A stretch of DNA of 64,000 nt from Comamonas sp. KCTC 72670 (GTDB lineage: Bacteria; Myxococcota; Myxococcia; Myxococcales; Myxococcaceae): contig BNCN01000001.1 in NCBI GenBank assembly GCA_014656495.1, positions 186,001 through 250,000 of the forward strand. Reading direction: 5' to 3'. Of this stretch, positions 1 through 7,866 are shown in pieces. Made by a program: the position numbers and the translations under genes. The notes below the pieces were generated by a model, which saw only the letters and a list, made by a program, of their open reading frames with translations, made no database searches and was not told the origin of the DNA. Numbering within the stretch: the stretch's first letter is position 1; each line of letters begins with the position of its first letter.

Positions 1-1
1 G

Positions 2-115
2 CTCGATGACTCGCAACACGACTTTCGACGAGTTGCCAAACGGCTCCTGCTGCTGAAGCCGGTGGTCGAGCTGCCGGATGACATCAATCTGATGCACGCT
101 GCTCTCCTTGAATGA
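2..115 (+). CDS. C-terminal fragment of an unidentified protein
   Basis: An open frame enters from the left edge and ends at TGA 113-115, giving 37 residues with no start in view. The peptide is mixed hydrophobic and charged (it contains KRLLLLKPVVELPDD) and has the codon and amino-acid texture of real coding DNA rather than a shadow frame. There is too little sequence to name a family. The upstream window is needed to confirm it. Confidence 0.4.
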   Translation, partial: LDDSQHDFRRVAKRLLLLKPVVELPDDINLMHAALLE

Positions 116-709
116 CAGATTCAGAAAAATCCATTCATCGAGGCTCAGACAGCTTCGCGCCAACGTACCGACGGGCAATCCATGCCACAAGGCCATATCA
201 CCTGGCTATGACAAAGCGGCGACTGGCTTGTTCCACACCTCGCGAGCCCAAACCAGGCGACGGAATTTTCCGTCAGACATTGCCTTCGACGGAACGCGTT
301 GCGTTGACGCAAGCTCACAAGCCCGGAGACATGACGCGACATTCCACACGCCGCCGCGCCAGCCCGGCCTCCTGGGGGCCAGGGGGCCGGGCTGACGGGA
401 CCCCAGCTCCGTCGAGAGGGACACGCCGGTCCCCACGACGCGCTGGGTCCCGCCTCCTGTAGTTGTTGGCAAGCGTCGTGCCGAAGCGCCTGGCGGCGAA
501 GAGGGCGGGCTCACGCGCCGGAGAGGCATGCTCCTGGCAAGAAACCAAAACATTCACTGAGCAATGGCCGTTCCGGTGAGACTGACAAATTCCCAGAGCA
601 TGACACATCCATTATCAAACGGTCTCCGCGCTGCCCGCAGTCAATCACGACCCCTGGAATAGACTGACGCCACGTCCCGATGCCCGGGACCGATACACTG
701 GAGCAAACG
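116..709. other. Long intergenic stretch, no supported gene
   Basis: About 590 bases without a convincing gene. The short open frames on both strands are rich in Arg, Pro and Ala and look like GC-driven shadows. The base composition becomes more AT-rich around 540-610. The only clear structure is the 10-bp inverted repeat at 360-394. Confidence 0.5.
360..394. terminator. 10-bp perfect inverted repeat
   Basis: CAGCCCGGCC (360-369) pairs perfectly with GGCCGGGCTG (385-394) across a 15-nt loop. No T tract follows on either strand. It could end transcripts from the partial gene at the left edge, or be a structured element of unknown role. Confidence 0.4.
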
Positions 710-967
710 ATGCCGACCTGGATGCGCAGCGCGGGGCTCGCCGTGGTGATGTCGTGGGGACTCGCCGCCTGTGGAGGTGTGCAGGAGCCCGAGGGGCACT
801 CCCCCTTGGGTGAGTCCCGTCAGGAGCTCATCATCCCGTGCAGCCTCCAGGACGACTCGGGCTGTCGCAACCGCCAGGACATGGTTTGTGACTATCGCCA
901 GAGCTACTGCGTGTCGGTTTGCAGTGACGGCCGGGTCTGCCCGACCCACCGTTATTGTTGCAACTGA
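710..967 (+). CDS. Small cysteine-rich lipoprotein
   Basis: An 85-residue precursor. The start at ATG 710 is preferred over ATG 680 because a GGAGC ribosome site sits just upstream and the result is a clean type II signal peptide: MPTWMR, a hydrophobic stretch, then a lipobox ending LAAC. The mature part begins CGG, has a short acidic linker, then a C-terminal domain with about seven cysteines (IPCS, GCRN, VCDY, YCVSVC, VCP, YCCN) that probably form disulfides. It is predicted to be anchored at the cell envelope. No enzymatic motif is visible. It resembles in design, not closely in sequence, the small lipoprotein at 15448-15693. It stands alone and is followed by a GC hairpin. Confidence 0.65.
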   Translation: MPTWMRSAGLAVVMSWGLAACGGVQEPEGHSPLGESRQELIIPCSLQDDSGCRNRQDMVCDYRQSYCVSVCSDGRVCPTHRYCCN

Positions 968-981
968 AACCCACCTGAGTC

Positions 982-1003
982 GGCCCGGCCTCGGCGCCGG
1001 GCC
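982..1003 (+). terminator. GC-rich hairpin after the small lipoprotein
   Basis: GGCCCGGC (982-989) and GCCGGGCC (996-1003) form a perfect 8-bp stem with a 6-nt loop, 15 bases after the stop codon. There is no T run, so termination is plausible but not assured. Confidence 0.5.
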
Positions 1004-1034
1004 GGCCCCTCCCAGAGCAGACACAGGGTGGTAA

Positions 1035-1065
1035 CTCCCGTCACCAGGTGATGGCTCCCGTCACC
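1035..1065. promoter_or_regulatory. Direct repeat with 20-bp period upstream of the secreted protease
   Basis: CTCCCGTCACC occurs perfectly at 1035-1045 and 1055-1065, exactly 20 bp apart (about two helical turns). The sequence between forms a small palindrome TCACCAGGTGA at 1041-1051. The site lies about 200 bp upstream of the protease start at 1261, with no gene between. This pattern fits a dimeric regulator; identity unknown. Confidence 0.35.
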
Positions 1066-1260
1066 CCCTGCTCATGGGAAAATTGCGAGGAGGACAGACG
1101 CCACGGGCGGTCTTCGCCTGGAAAGCCAGCTCTTCGCGGATGGCACGCCTCGTGCTCATCTGGATTCACATCACGCCAGGGAGTCCCCACTCACTCTCCC
1201 CCGCAGGGCAGTCCCCTCACCCTGGCGTAGGCCCTGCTACGGGAACACCCCATACACTCC

Positions 1261-2799
1261 ATGAACCGAATGTCTGATTGGCTTTCCACCGCTGCGATGT
1301 TCGCCGGACTCGCCACGCTGACGGGCCTCCCGATGACCGCCTCGGCCGCCCCGCTCGACGCGGAGGTGGCGCCGGAGATCGTCTCCGCGATGCGCCGCGA
1401 CCTGGGCCTCACCGAGCTGCAGGTCCACCAGCGGCTCGCCTTCGAGGCGCGGGCGCCCCAGTTGGAGAAGGCGGCGCGCGAGCAGCTGGGCACCGCGTTC
1501 GGTGGCGCGTGGCTGGACGCGGCGGGCAGCGCGCTCATCGTCGGCGTCACCGACGAGGCCGCTGAGACCAAGATGCGCCTCGACGGCGTGCGGACCGTGC
1601 GCGTGGCCCGGAGCCTGGCGCGGCTGGAGGAGGTGAAGGCGGAGCTGGACAAGAACGTCCAGGCGCTCTCTCCCGACATCCACTCCTGGAACGTGGACCT
1701 GCCCACCAACAGCGTCGTCGTCTACGCGGACACGTCCGGCCAGTCGAAGCGGCGCGTGGATGACTTCCTCGCGGTGTCCTCGGGCCTGAAGGACGGCACC
1801 GTCCGCGTGGTTCACTCGGCGCACGCGCCGGAGCCGGCGTACGACCTGCGCGGCGGTGAGGCGTACTACTTCGGCAACTCCCGCTGCTCGGTGGGCTTCC
1901 CCGTCAACGGCGGCTTCGTCACCGCGGGTCACTGCGGCGGCGTGGGCACCGCCACCTTCGGCCACAACCGCGTGTCCCAGGGCACCGTGCGCGGCTCCGT
2001 GTGGCCCGGCGCGGACTACGCCTGGGTGGGAACGAACGGCTCGTGGACCCCGCAGCCCTGGGTCTACAACTATGCCGGTGGCAACGTCGTCGTCCACGGC
2101 TCGAACGAGGCGGCCGTGAACGCCTCCATCTGCCGGTCCGGCTCCACCACCCAGTGGCGGTGTGGCGTGCTGCAGGCGAAGAACATCACGGTCAACTACT
2201 CCGTCGGCCCCGTGTACGGCCTGACGCGGACGAACGCCTGCGCGGCTGGTGGCGACTCCGGCGGCTCGGTCCTCTCCGGCAACCAGGCCCAGGGCGTGAC
2301 GTCCGGCGTCGCGGGCACCTGCTACGACAGCAGCAACCCGCAGACCTTCTACCAGCCCATCAACCCCATCCTGCGCGCCTACGGCCTCACGCTGCGCACG
2401 TCCGGTGGTGGCGGGGGCGGCGGCCAGTCCTTCGTCTCGCGCATGAACGGCAAGTGCATCGACGTGCCCAACTCCAACTTCTCCGACGGTGTGCAGCTCC
2501 AGATGTGGAACTGCAATGGCACCAACGCGCAGCGCTGGAGCTTCGTCAACGGCACCCTGCAGGCCGGCGGCAAGTGCATGGACGTGGCCTGGGGCTCCAC
2601 CGCCAACGGCGCGGCCATCCAGCTCGCCAACTGCAGCGGCAACCGGGCGCAGCAGTTCGTGCTCAGCGGCGCGGGTGACCTCGTCAGCGTGCTGGCCAAC
2701 AAGTGCGTGGACATCGCGAACCACAACTCGAACGACGGCGCCCGGCTCGTCATCTACGAGTGCTCGGGCAACTCGAACCAGAAGTGGGACTACCGCTAG
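1261..2799 (+). CDS. Secreted alpha-lytic-type (S1E) serine protease with ricin-B lectin domain
   Basis: 512 residues. In order: a signal peptide (residues 1-30, ending ASA), a pro-region (about 31-195) with the helical fold-assisting character of alpha-lytic protease precursors, a chymotrypsin-fold protease domain (about 197-378), a Gly-rich linker, and a C-terminal ricin-B/CBM13 trefoil (about 385-512) with repeated QxW-type units such as AQRWSF and NQKWDY. The triad is visible: His224 in TAGHCGG, Asp252 in GADYAWV and Ser333 in GDSGGS. Cys pairs typical of S1E enzymes are present. It is expected to be exported, to cleave its own pro-region, and to digest protein with the lectin binding carbohydrate. 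This suits predatory feeding, which is inference. The ATG at 1270 is an alternative start. Confidence 0.93.
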   Translation: MNRMSDWLSTAAMFAGLATLTGLPMTASAAPLDAEVAPEIVSAMRRDLGLTELQVHQRLAFEARAPQLEKAAREQLGTAFGGAWLDAAGSALIVGVTDEAAETKMRLDGVRTVRVARSLARLEEVKAELDKNVQALSPDIHSWNVDLPTNSVVVYADTSGQSKRRVDDFLAVSSGLKDGTVRVVHSAHAPEPAYDLRGGEAYYFGNSRCSVGFPVNGGFVTAGHCGGVGTATFGHNRVSQGTVRGSVWPGADYAWVGTNGSWTPQPWVYNYAGGNVVVHGSNEAAVNASICRSGSTTQWRCGVLQAKNITVNYSVGPVYGLTRTNACAAGGDSGGSVLSGNQAQGVTSGVAGTCYDSSNPQTFYQPINPILRAYGLTLRTSGGGGGGGQSFVSRMNGKCIDVPNSNFSDGVQLQMWNCNGTNAQRWSFVNGTLQAGGKCMDVAWGSTANGAAIQLANCSGNRAQQFVLSGAGDLVSVLANKCVDIANHNSNDGARLVIYECSGNSNQKWDYR

Positions 2800-3043
2800 G
2801 TCCTGACCTCCGGCCGCCCGGGGCGCGGAGGACGCGCTCCGGACGGCGGGATGAACGGTGACGGTCAACGCACCGCCCGGGTGCCCGCCTGGTACTCCCC
2901 GTCGCGCGCGTCCACGCCGGGCGCGGCCCCGGCACACCGGTGGGGCATTTCCGTCACCTCGCGCGGCGGGGCCATGACACGCTGGCGGTTTCGGGTGCGC
3001 CCGGGCTGGCCAGCCTGGGGCACCGTGCCTCCGGAGGACGTCC

Positions 3044-4048
3044 ATGGCCTCGCCCCTTCCTCGCCCGAGCCCGCTGCTGCTGCTCGTCCCGCTGCTCGTG
3101 GCGGCGGCCCCCTCCCCCAAGGCGCCCGCGCCTCCCCGATGGGAGGACACCCTCCCGGACACGTTCACTGGCGTGGAGCGCGTGGTGGCCGTGGGCGACG
3201 TGCACGGGGACGTGGACGCGCTGAAGGAGGTGCTGCGGCTGGCGGGCATCATCGACGCGAAGGACCGCTGGAGCGGCGGCAAGGCGCACCTGGTGCAGAC
3301 AGGGGACATCCCCGACCGGGGCGACCACACGCGCGCCGCCTATGAGCTGCTCATGCGACTGGAGCAGGAGGCCCTCGCCGCGGGAGGCCGCGTGCATGCG
3401 CTGCTCGGCAACCATGAGGCCATGAACATGCTGGGGGACTTGCGCTACGTCAGCCCCGGCGAGATGGCCTCCTTCGCGGACCAGAGCCCCGAGCCCGACG
3501 CGGCGGGCGCGCCCGTGGGCATCAACGGCCTGCGCGTGGCGTACAGCCTCGAGGGCCGCTATGGCGCCTGGCTGCGGCGTCACGCCGCCGTGGTGCGCAT
3601 CAACGACACGCTCTTCGTGCATGGCGGCGTCGCGCCCCAGGTCCCCGGCGCGAGCCTGTCCGACGTCAACCGCTGGGTTCGCCAGGACTTCTTCCCCGGC
3701 AACCCGCCCGGCGGCGCCAAGGATTCACAAGGGCCCCTGTGGTTCCGCGGCTACGCGTTGGGCGAGCCGCAGGAAGCCGAGCCCGCCCTGGACGCGGTGC
3801 TGCAGCGCTTCGGCGCCAGGCGCATGGTGATGGGCCACACCACGAACCGCGACGGGAAGATTCAGGTGCGGTTCAACGGGAAGGCGCTGCTCATCGACAC
3901 GGGCCTGAGCACCGGGTACGGGCGGCACCTCGCGGCCCTGGAGCTGCGCGGGGGCAAGGTCCACGCCCTCTACCGCGAGGGCAAGGTGCCCCTGGAGCCG
4001 ATGAAGGCGCCCGCCGCACCGCGCCCGAAGCCGCGTGGGAAGCCCTGA
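3044..4048 (+). CDS. Secreted Shewanella-like protein phosphatase (metallophosphoesterase)
   Basis: 334 residues with a signal peptide (1-22, ending VAAAP). All PPP-family metal motifs are present: GDVHGD (Asp52, His54), GDIPDRG, GNHE and a later HGG plus GHT. The spacing and the NMLGD segment after GNHE match Shewanella-like phosphatases (Shelphs). These are two-metal phosphoprotein phosphatases, often exported in bacteria. A GGAGG site lies 6 nt before the ATG. The Pro/Lys-rich tail has no recognised function. It stands alone between the protease gene and a small exported protein, so the natural substrate cannot be guessed from context. Confidence 0.9.
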   Translation: MASPLPRPSPLLLLVPLLVAAAPSPKAPAPPRWEDTLPDTFTGVERVVAVGDVHGDVDALKEVLRLAGIIDAKDRWSGGKAHLVQTGDIPDRGDHTRAAYELLMRLEQEALAAGGRVHALLGNHEAMNMLGDLRYVSPGEMASFADQSPEPDAAGAPVGINGLRVAYSLEGRYGAWLRRHAAVVRINDTLFVHGGVAPQVPGASLSDVNRWVRQDFFPGNPPGGAKDSQGPLWFRGYALGEPQEAEPALDAVLQRFGARRMVMGHTTNRDGKIQVRFNGKALLIDTGLSTGYGRHLAALELRGGKVHALYREGKVPLEPMKAPAAPRPKPRGKP

Positions 4049-4098
4049 GCGCACGGGGGCCTCCGGTTGCACACCCGCGCGGGTATCCTGTGCAGGCC

Positions 4099-4710
4099 AT
4101 GACACACCCGCACCGCGATGACGCTCGGCGGGCCGTCCGGGCCCGGGCATTGCAACTCCGCCTGGGAATGCGCGCTCTCGTGCTCGTCCTGATGTCCGCC
4201 GTGCTGTTCGCCGTGCCCGCCCAGGCCAGCATCAAGATCTATCCCGAAGGGGAGGCCTGGCTGTCTTTGGGCCCCTTGTTCAGCACGAGCTTCAGCCCGG
4301 ACGCTCCGGGCCAGGGGGTGGGCGCCGAGGCCGCGCTCAACTGGCTCCAAGGCCCTGGCGGCGTGGGCGTCTTCGGACAGGCCCAGAAGATGACCCGAGG
4401 CAGCACCCGGCTCTGCGCCGGACTTCAGGGCCTCGTGCTCGTGGGCGGCCTGGAGCTGGGCGTCGCGCGTGAGACGGCGAGCCGCGCGCACATCGCCACC
4501 ACGTCGCTGCACGTGGCCCCCTACCTCGCGTTCGTGTTCGGCACGGTGGGGCTGCGCTTCGGCATTCCGCTGTCCCAGGAACGGAGCATCGGCCTGGACG
4601 GCGTGGAGCGGACCCGACTCCCCCGCGAGGTGGGGCTCGTGCTGACCGCCAAGCTCCCCATCGCGTTGAGCAAGAACACCGTCTGGGGGCCCATCTTCCC
4701 CTGGAACTAG
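4099..4710 (+). CDS. Exported hypothetical protein, possible small beta-barrel
   Basis: 203 residues from ATG 4099, or 180 from ATG 4168. The shorter form begins exactly at a canonical signal peptide (MRALVLVLM... ending PAQA), so 4168 may be the true start. The mature part alternates short hydrophobic and polar strands with many Gly residues (VGVFGQAQ, GLQGLVLVGGLELGVA, LAFVFGTVGLRFG), like small outer-membrane or periplasmic beta proteins. No known domain is recognised. The stop overlaps the stop of the convergent epimerase-like gene by 3 bases (4708-4710). Confidence 0.7.
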   Translation: MTHPHRDDARRAVRARALQLRLGMRALVLVLMSAVLFAVPAQASIKIYPEGEAWLSLGPLFSTSFSPDAPGQGVGAEAALNWLQGPGGVGVFGQAQKMTRGSTRLCAGLQGLVLVGGLELGVARETASRAHIATTSLHVAPYLAFVFGTVGLRFGIPLSQERSIGLDGVERTRLPREVGLVLTAKLPIALSKNTVWGPIFPWN

Positions 4711-5603
4711 CGCAGCGGCATCTCATCGCGAATCCAGGCCGTGACGGAGTCGTGCCGAGGCGCCCAGCCCAGCTCCCGCCTCGCGCGCTTGCCCCGCACC
4801 CGGCTGTTGGAGCCAAAGGAGTACCGCGCGTGGCCCTCGCCCCACTCGCGGCTCGCCTCCTCCACCGTCCACGACTGGACCGGCCCCAGGTGGAGACGCT
4901 CCGCGATGGCCGCGCCAATCTCCGCGTAGGACGCCTCCCCGTTCTCCACGAAGTAGAAGGCCCCGGCGGGCGCGCGCTCCAAGGCCAGCAGGTACAGCGA
5001 CACCACGTCCTCGATGTGCACGTTCGACCAGCGGTTGACGCCCTTGCCGACGATGCGCACCACCCCGCTCTTCCGCGCCTGCGCCACCAACGGCGGAATC
5101 TGCACGCTGTCCGGGCTCAGCCCGGTGCCCGTGCCGTAAATCATGGTGTTGCACAGGACGATGCCGCGCAGCCCGTCGCCCTGGAGCACGCTGTTGTCCA
5201 CCGCGTGCCGCGCCCGCTTCTCCGGCTCGACGATGAAGGGGGTGTCCTCGTCGAACACCTTGTCCGACAGCACATCGCCCCGAACGTCGTCACCGATGAC
5301 GCTGGAGCCGCTGGTGTGGAGCAGCGGCTTGCCCGAACCCCGCAAGCCTTCGAGGAGCGCGTTGACGCAGCCCGCGTGGTCGCTGCTGGCCGCGTTGATG
5401 ACGGCGTCCGCGCGTCGGGCCTCGGCGGTCAACAGGGCGCTGTCATCAAGGGAGCCCAGCACGGGCTCGATGCCCGACGCCGCGAGCCGGTCCGCCTTGG
5501 CCGGGTCCCGGACGAGCCCGCGGATGGCGTGGCCTCGGGCCTTCAGCGAGTGGGCGAGCGAGCCACCGATGAAGCCGCTCGCGCCCGTCAGGAACAGTTG
5601 CAC
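4707..5603 (-). CDS. NAD(P)-dependent epimerase/dehydratase-family protein
   Basis: 298 residues from a GTG start at 5603, chosen because GGAGG lies 6 nt upstream and the protein then opens directly on the first beta strand. The Rossmann motif TGASGFIGG lies at residues 5-13. A conserved Tyr-containing segment (NTMIYGTG) and a later active-site-like region follow, as in the atypical SDR / NAD-dependent epimerase family. The substrate is unknown; such proteins act on nucleotide sugars, flavonoid-type alcohols or quinones. Upstream in the same direction lies an HxlR regulator (5697-6062), but 93 bp separate them. The 3' end meets the neighbouring plus-strand gene tail to tail. Confidence 0.87.
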   Translation of the reverse strand: MQLFLTGASGFIGGSLAHSLKARGHAIRGLVRDPAKADRLAASGIEPVLGSLDDSALLTAEARRADAVINAASSDHAGCVNALLEGLRGSGKPLLHTSGSSVIGDDVRGDVLSDKVFDEDTPFIVEPEKRARHAVDNSVLQGDGLRGIVLCNTMIYGTGTGLSPDSVQIPPLVAQARKSGVVRIVGKGVNRWSNVHIEDVVSLYLLALERAPAGAFYFVENGEASYAEIGAAIAERLHLGPVQSWTVEEASREWGEGHARYSFGSNSRVRGKRARRELGWAPRHDSVTAWIRDEMPLR

Positions 5604-5696
5604 GCAGAACCTCCGGGTTCGGGATGCGTGCAGTCTGCGCATTCCCGGGGCCGTGGGGTACCTCGATGACGAGGCCGGCGGGGCAAGCCGCCCGCT

Positions 5697-6062
5697 TCAG
5701 CGCACCGAGGCCAGCCGCTGCGGCTTCGGGGAAGCCCGCCCCAGGTAGCCCTCTCCCCAGGCCTTGAGCGCCAGCACCACCTTGCGCAGGGACTCCCCCA
5801 GCTCGGTGAGGCTGTACTCGACGCGGGGAGGCACCTCGGCGTGCACCTCCCGGTGGACCAGGCCGCTGGCCTCGAGCTCGCGAAGCTGCTGCGTCAGCAT
5901 CCGCGCGGTGACGCCGGGGATGCACTTGCGCAGCTCGCCGAAGCGAAGCGTGCCGTCGAGCAGGTGGTAGAGAATGAGCCCCTTCCACTTCCCGCCAATC
6001 AAATCCAGCGTGGCCTCCACGGGACAGCCCGCGGAGCAGTCGTAGGTCTTGTGCCGGGCCAT
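5697..6062 (-). CDS. HxlR-family transcriptional regulator
   Basis: 121 residues, the usual size. The hallmark N-terminus is present: a redox-type Cys pair ([21 protein letters not shown]) followed by a winged helix-turn-helix ([25 protein letters not shown], then wing residues [10 protein letters not shown]). HxlR/YodB-type regulators sense electrophiles or aldehydes through N-terminal cysteines. The gene is divergent from a zinc-type oxidoreductase and a GST, which fits a regulator that controls detoxification of reactive carbonyls. The shared 87-bp promoter region carries a candidate operator at 6081-6102. Family assignment is firm; the inducer is inferred. Confidence 0.92.
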   Translation of the reverse strand: MARHKTYDCSAGCPVEATLDLIGGKWKGLILYHLLDGTLRFGELRKCIPGVTARMLTQQLRELEASGLVHREVHAEVPPRVEYSLTELGESLRKVVLALKAWGEGYLGRASPKPQRLASVR

Positions 6063-6080
6063 TCGTTACCTTTCTGTCCC

Positions 6081-6102
6081 TACGTGCGAAAATAGTGCGT
6101 AC
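6081..6102. promoter_or_regulatory. Candidate HxlR operator
   Basis: In the divergent promoter region, TACG (6081-6084) and CGTA (6098-6101) form an imperfect dyad, and GTGCG is repeated directly at 6084-6088 and 6095-6099, 11 bp apart. The A-rich centre (AAAATA) is typical of HxlR-family sites. It lies 19 bp from the regulator start and 48 bp from the oxidoreductase start. Confidence 0.35.
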
Positions 6103-6149
6103 TTGTCGAAGACGTCCATGGGGGCAATGGTGCTCGCAAGGAGGCCCGC

Positions 6150-7181
6150 ATGCGAGCCATTGCCCTGCACCAGTACCTGCCCATCGACAATCCGGAAGCC
6201 CTCATCGACGTGGAGCTGCCCACCCCCGAGCCTGGGCCGGGCGAGCTGCGCGTCCGGGTCGAAGCCATCTCGGTGAACCCCGTGGACGTCAAGGTCCGCG
6301 CGCCCAAGCCGAAGGTGGAGACGGCGCCGCGCGTCCTCGGGTGGGACGCCGCGGGCGTGGTGGACGCCGTGGGGCCCGGCGTGAAGCTGTTCCAGCCGGG
6401 GGACGCCGTCTACTACGCGGGCTCCATCGCCCGGCCTGGGACCAACTCCGAGTTCCACCTCGTGGATGAGCGCATCGTCGGCCACAAGCCGCGCTCGCTG
6501 TCCTTCGCCCAGGCGGCGGCGCTGCCGCTCACGTCCATCACCGCGTGGGAGCTGCTGTTCGAGCGGCTGGGCATCTCGCGGTCCACGGCGCCAACCCAGG
6601 ACACCTTGCTCATCGTCGGCGGTGCCGGGGGGGTGGGGTCCATCGCCATCCAGCTGGCGCGGAAGCTCGCGGGCGTCACCGTCGTCGCGACCGCGTCCCG
6701 GCCAGAGTCGACGTCCTGGTGCGAGTCGATGGGCGCGCACCACGTGGTGGACCACCGGCAGTCCCTGGTGCCGCAGCTGCAGAAGCTCGCGCCCCAGGGC
6801 GTCCGCTACATCGCGAGCCTGACGGCGACCGACAGCCACTTCCCGGAGCTGGTCGAAGTGGCGGCGCCCTTTGGACATCTGGGGCTCATCGACGACCCGA
6901 GCAAGCCGTTGGACATCGGCTCGATGAAGCGCAAGAGCCTGTCGCTGCACTGGGAGCTCATGTTCACCCGGCCTCTGTATGACGCGGCGGACCCGCTCGA
7001 GCAGCACCGCATCCTCAACCGCGTCGCGGAGCTGGTGGACGCGGGGACGCTCAAGACGACGATGACGCAAGACTTCGGCCCCATCACCGCCGCCAACCTG
7101 CGGCGCGCCCACGCGGCCATCGAGTCCGGACGCACCGTGGGCAAGATCGTCCTGGGTGGCTACCCTACGTCGCATGAATGA
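6150..7181 (+). CDS. Zinc-binding-type alcohol dehydrogenase / quinone oxidoreductase (ZADH1-like MDR)
   Basis: 343 residues with a perfect AGGAGG five bases before the ATG. It is a medium-chain dehydrogenase/reductase: a GroES-like N-terminal half (ISVNPVDVK, then VLGWDAAGVV), a middle segment AQAAALPLTSITAWELLFERLG, and an NAD(P)-binding Rossmann motif IVGGAGGVGSIAIQLARK. These phrases are typical of the ZADH1-like branch, which reduces quinones or enals with NADPH and usually lacks catalytic zinc despite the name. Its last codons overlap the start of the GST gene by 8 bp, so the two are translated together. Likely regulated by the divergent HxlR protein. Confidence 0.9.
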   Translation: MRAIALHQYLPIDNPEALIDVELPTPEPGPGELRVRVEAISVNPVDVKVRAPKPKVETAPRVLGWDAAGVVDAVGPGVKLFQPGDAVYYAGSIARPGTNSEFHLVDERIVGHKPRSLSFAQAAALPLTSITAWELLFERLGISRSTAPTQDTLLIVGGAGGVGSIAIQLARKLAGVTVVATASRPESTSWCESMGAHHVVDHRQSLVPQLQKLAPQGVRYIASLTATDSHFPELVEVAAPFGHLGLIDDPSKPLDIGSMKRKSLSLHWELMFTRPLYDAADPLEQHRILNRVAELVDAGTLKTTMTQDFGPITAANLRRAHAAIESGRTVGKIVLGGYPTSHE

Positions 7182-7797
7182 ATACGAACTGATCGGCTCT
7201 CCGGGCTGTGGCTCGGCCATCATCGAGATGGCGCTGCGCATCAGTGGCGTGCCGCACCAGCTCACGGACTTGCCCTACCTGGAGCCGGGCCCCGGGCGGG
7301 ACCGGCTGCTGAAGCTCAATCCGCTGGGACAGGTGCCCACGCTGGTCCTGCCGGATGGCCGCGTCATGACCGAGAGCGCCGCGATGCTCCTGCATCTGAA
7401 TGACGTCGCGCCGCAGGGCCAGCTCGTGCCCTCGGCCTCCGAGCCCGAACGGGTGGCCTTCCTCCACCTCCTGCTCCGCCTGGTGGGCGCGGTGTACCCC
7501 ACCTTTACCTTCGGCGATGACCCGCCCAAGTGGACGCTCGAGGGCCCCGCGTCCGAGCGGCTGCGCGACACCGTGATGGCGCGCCGCGCCGACCTCTGGC
7601 GGGAAATCAACGCGCGGGTGGCGGCGCCCCACGCGCTCGGCACCCGCTTCAGCGGCCTGGACCTGTACATCACCGTGATGACGCATTGGTGGCCAAGGCG
7701 TGACTGGTTCGAACAACACTGCCCCGCGTTGATGGCGGTGTCCCACCAGGCTGAAAAGAATCCACACGTCGCCGCCGTGCTGAAACGCCACTTCTGA
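7174..7797 (+). CDS. Glutathione S-transferase family protein
   Basis: 207 residues. The thioredoxin-like N-terminal domain (1-80) shows the GST layout: ELIGSPGCGSAIIEMALRI, then NPLGQVPTLVLPDGRVMTESAAMLLHL, where the cis-Pro strand and the ES pair bind glutathione. An all-helical C-terminal domain follows. The start at ATG 7174 overlaps the end of the oxidoreductase gene by 8 bp, which argues for translational coupling. The pairing of a GST with an HxlR-linked enal/quinone reductase suggests joint clearance of electrophiles; this is inferred. The exact GST class is not clear. Confidence 0.88.
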   Translation: MNEYELIGSPGCGSAIIEMALRISGVPHQLTDLPYLEPGPGRDRLLKLNPLGQVPTLVLPDGRVMTESAAMLLHLNDVAPQGQLVPSASEPERVAFLHLLLRLVGAVYPTFTFGDDPPKWTLEGPASERLRDTVMARRADLWREINARVAAPHALGTRFSGLDLYITVMTHWWPRRDWFEQHCPALMAVSHQAEKNPHVAAVLKRHF

Positions 7798-7866
7798 ACG
7801 CGCCTGGCCAGCGAATCCTCGGTCGCTCCGCAATGTATTGCTCCGCGAGCCGTAGGGCGGGAGCCC

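Noticed and set aside
1048-1277. Short open frames upstream of the S1E protease
   Set aside because: They have no ribosome site, no motif and Pro/Ser/Arg-rich composition; the region looks regulatory.
1237-3330. A 697-codon open frame on the minus strand across the S1E protease gene and the start of the phosphatase gene
   Set aside because: It spans the protease gene, the following intergenic region and the 5' end of the phosphatase gene on the other strand, which carry verified motifs, and its product is Arg/Val/Gly-rich without motifs.
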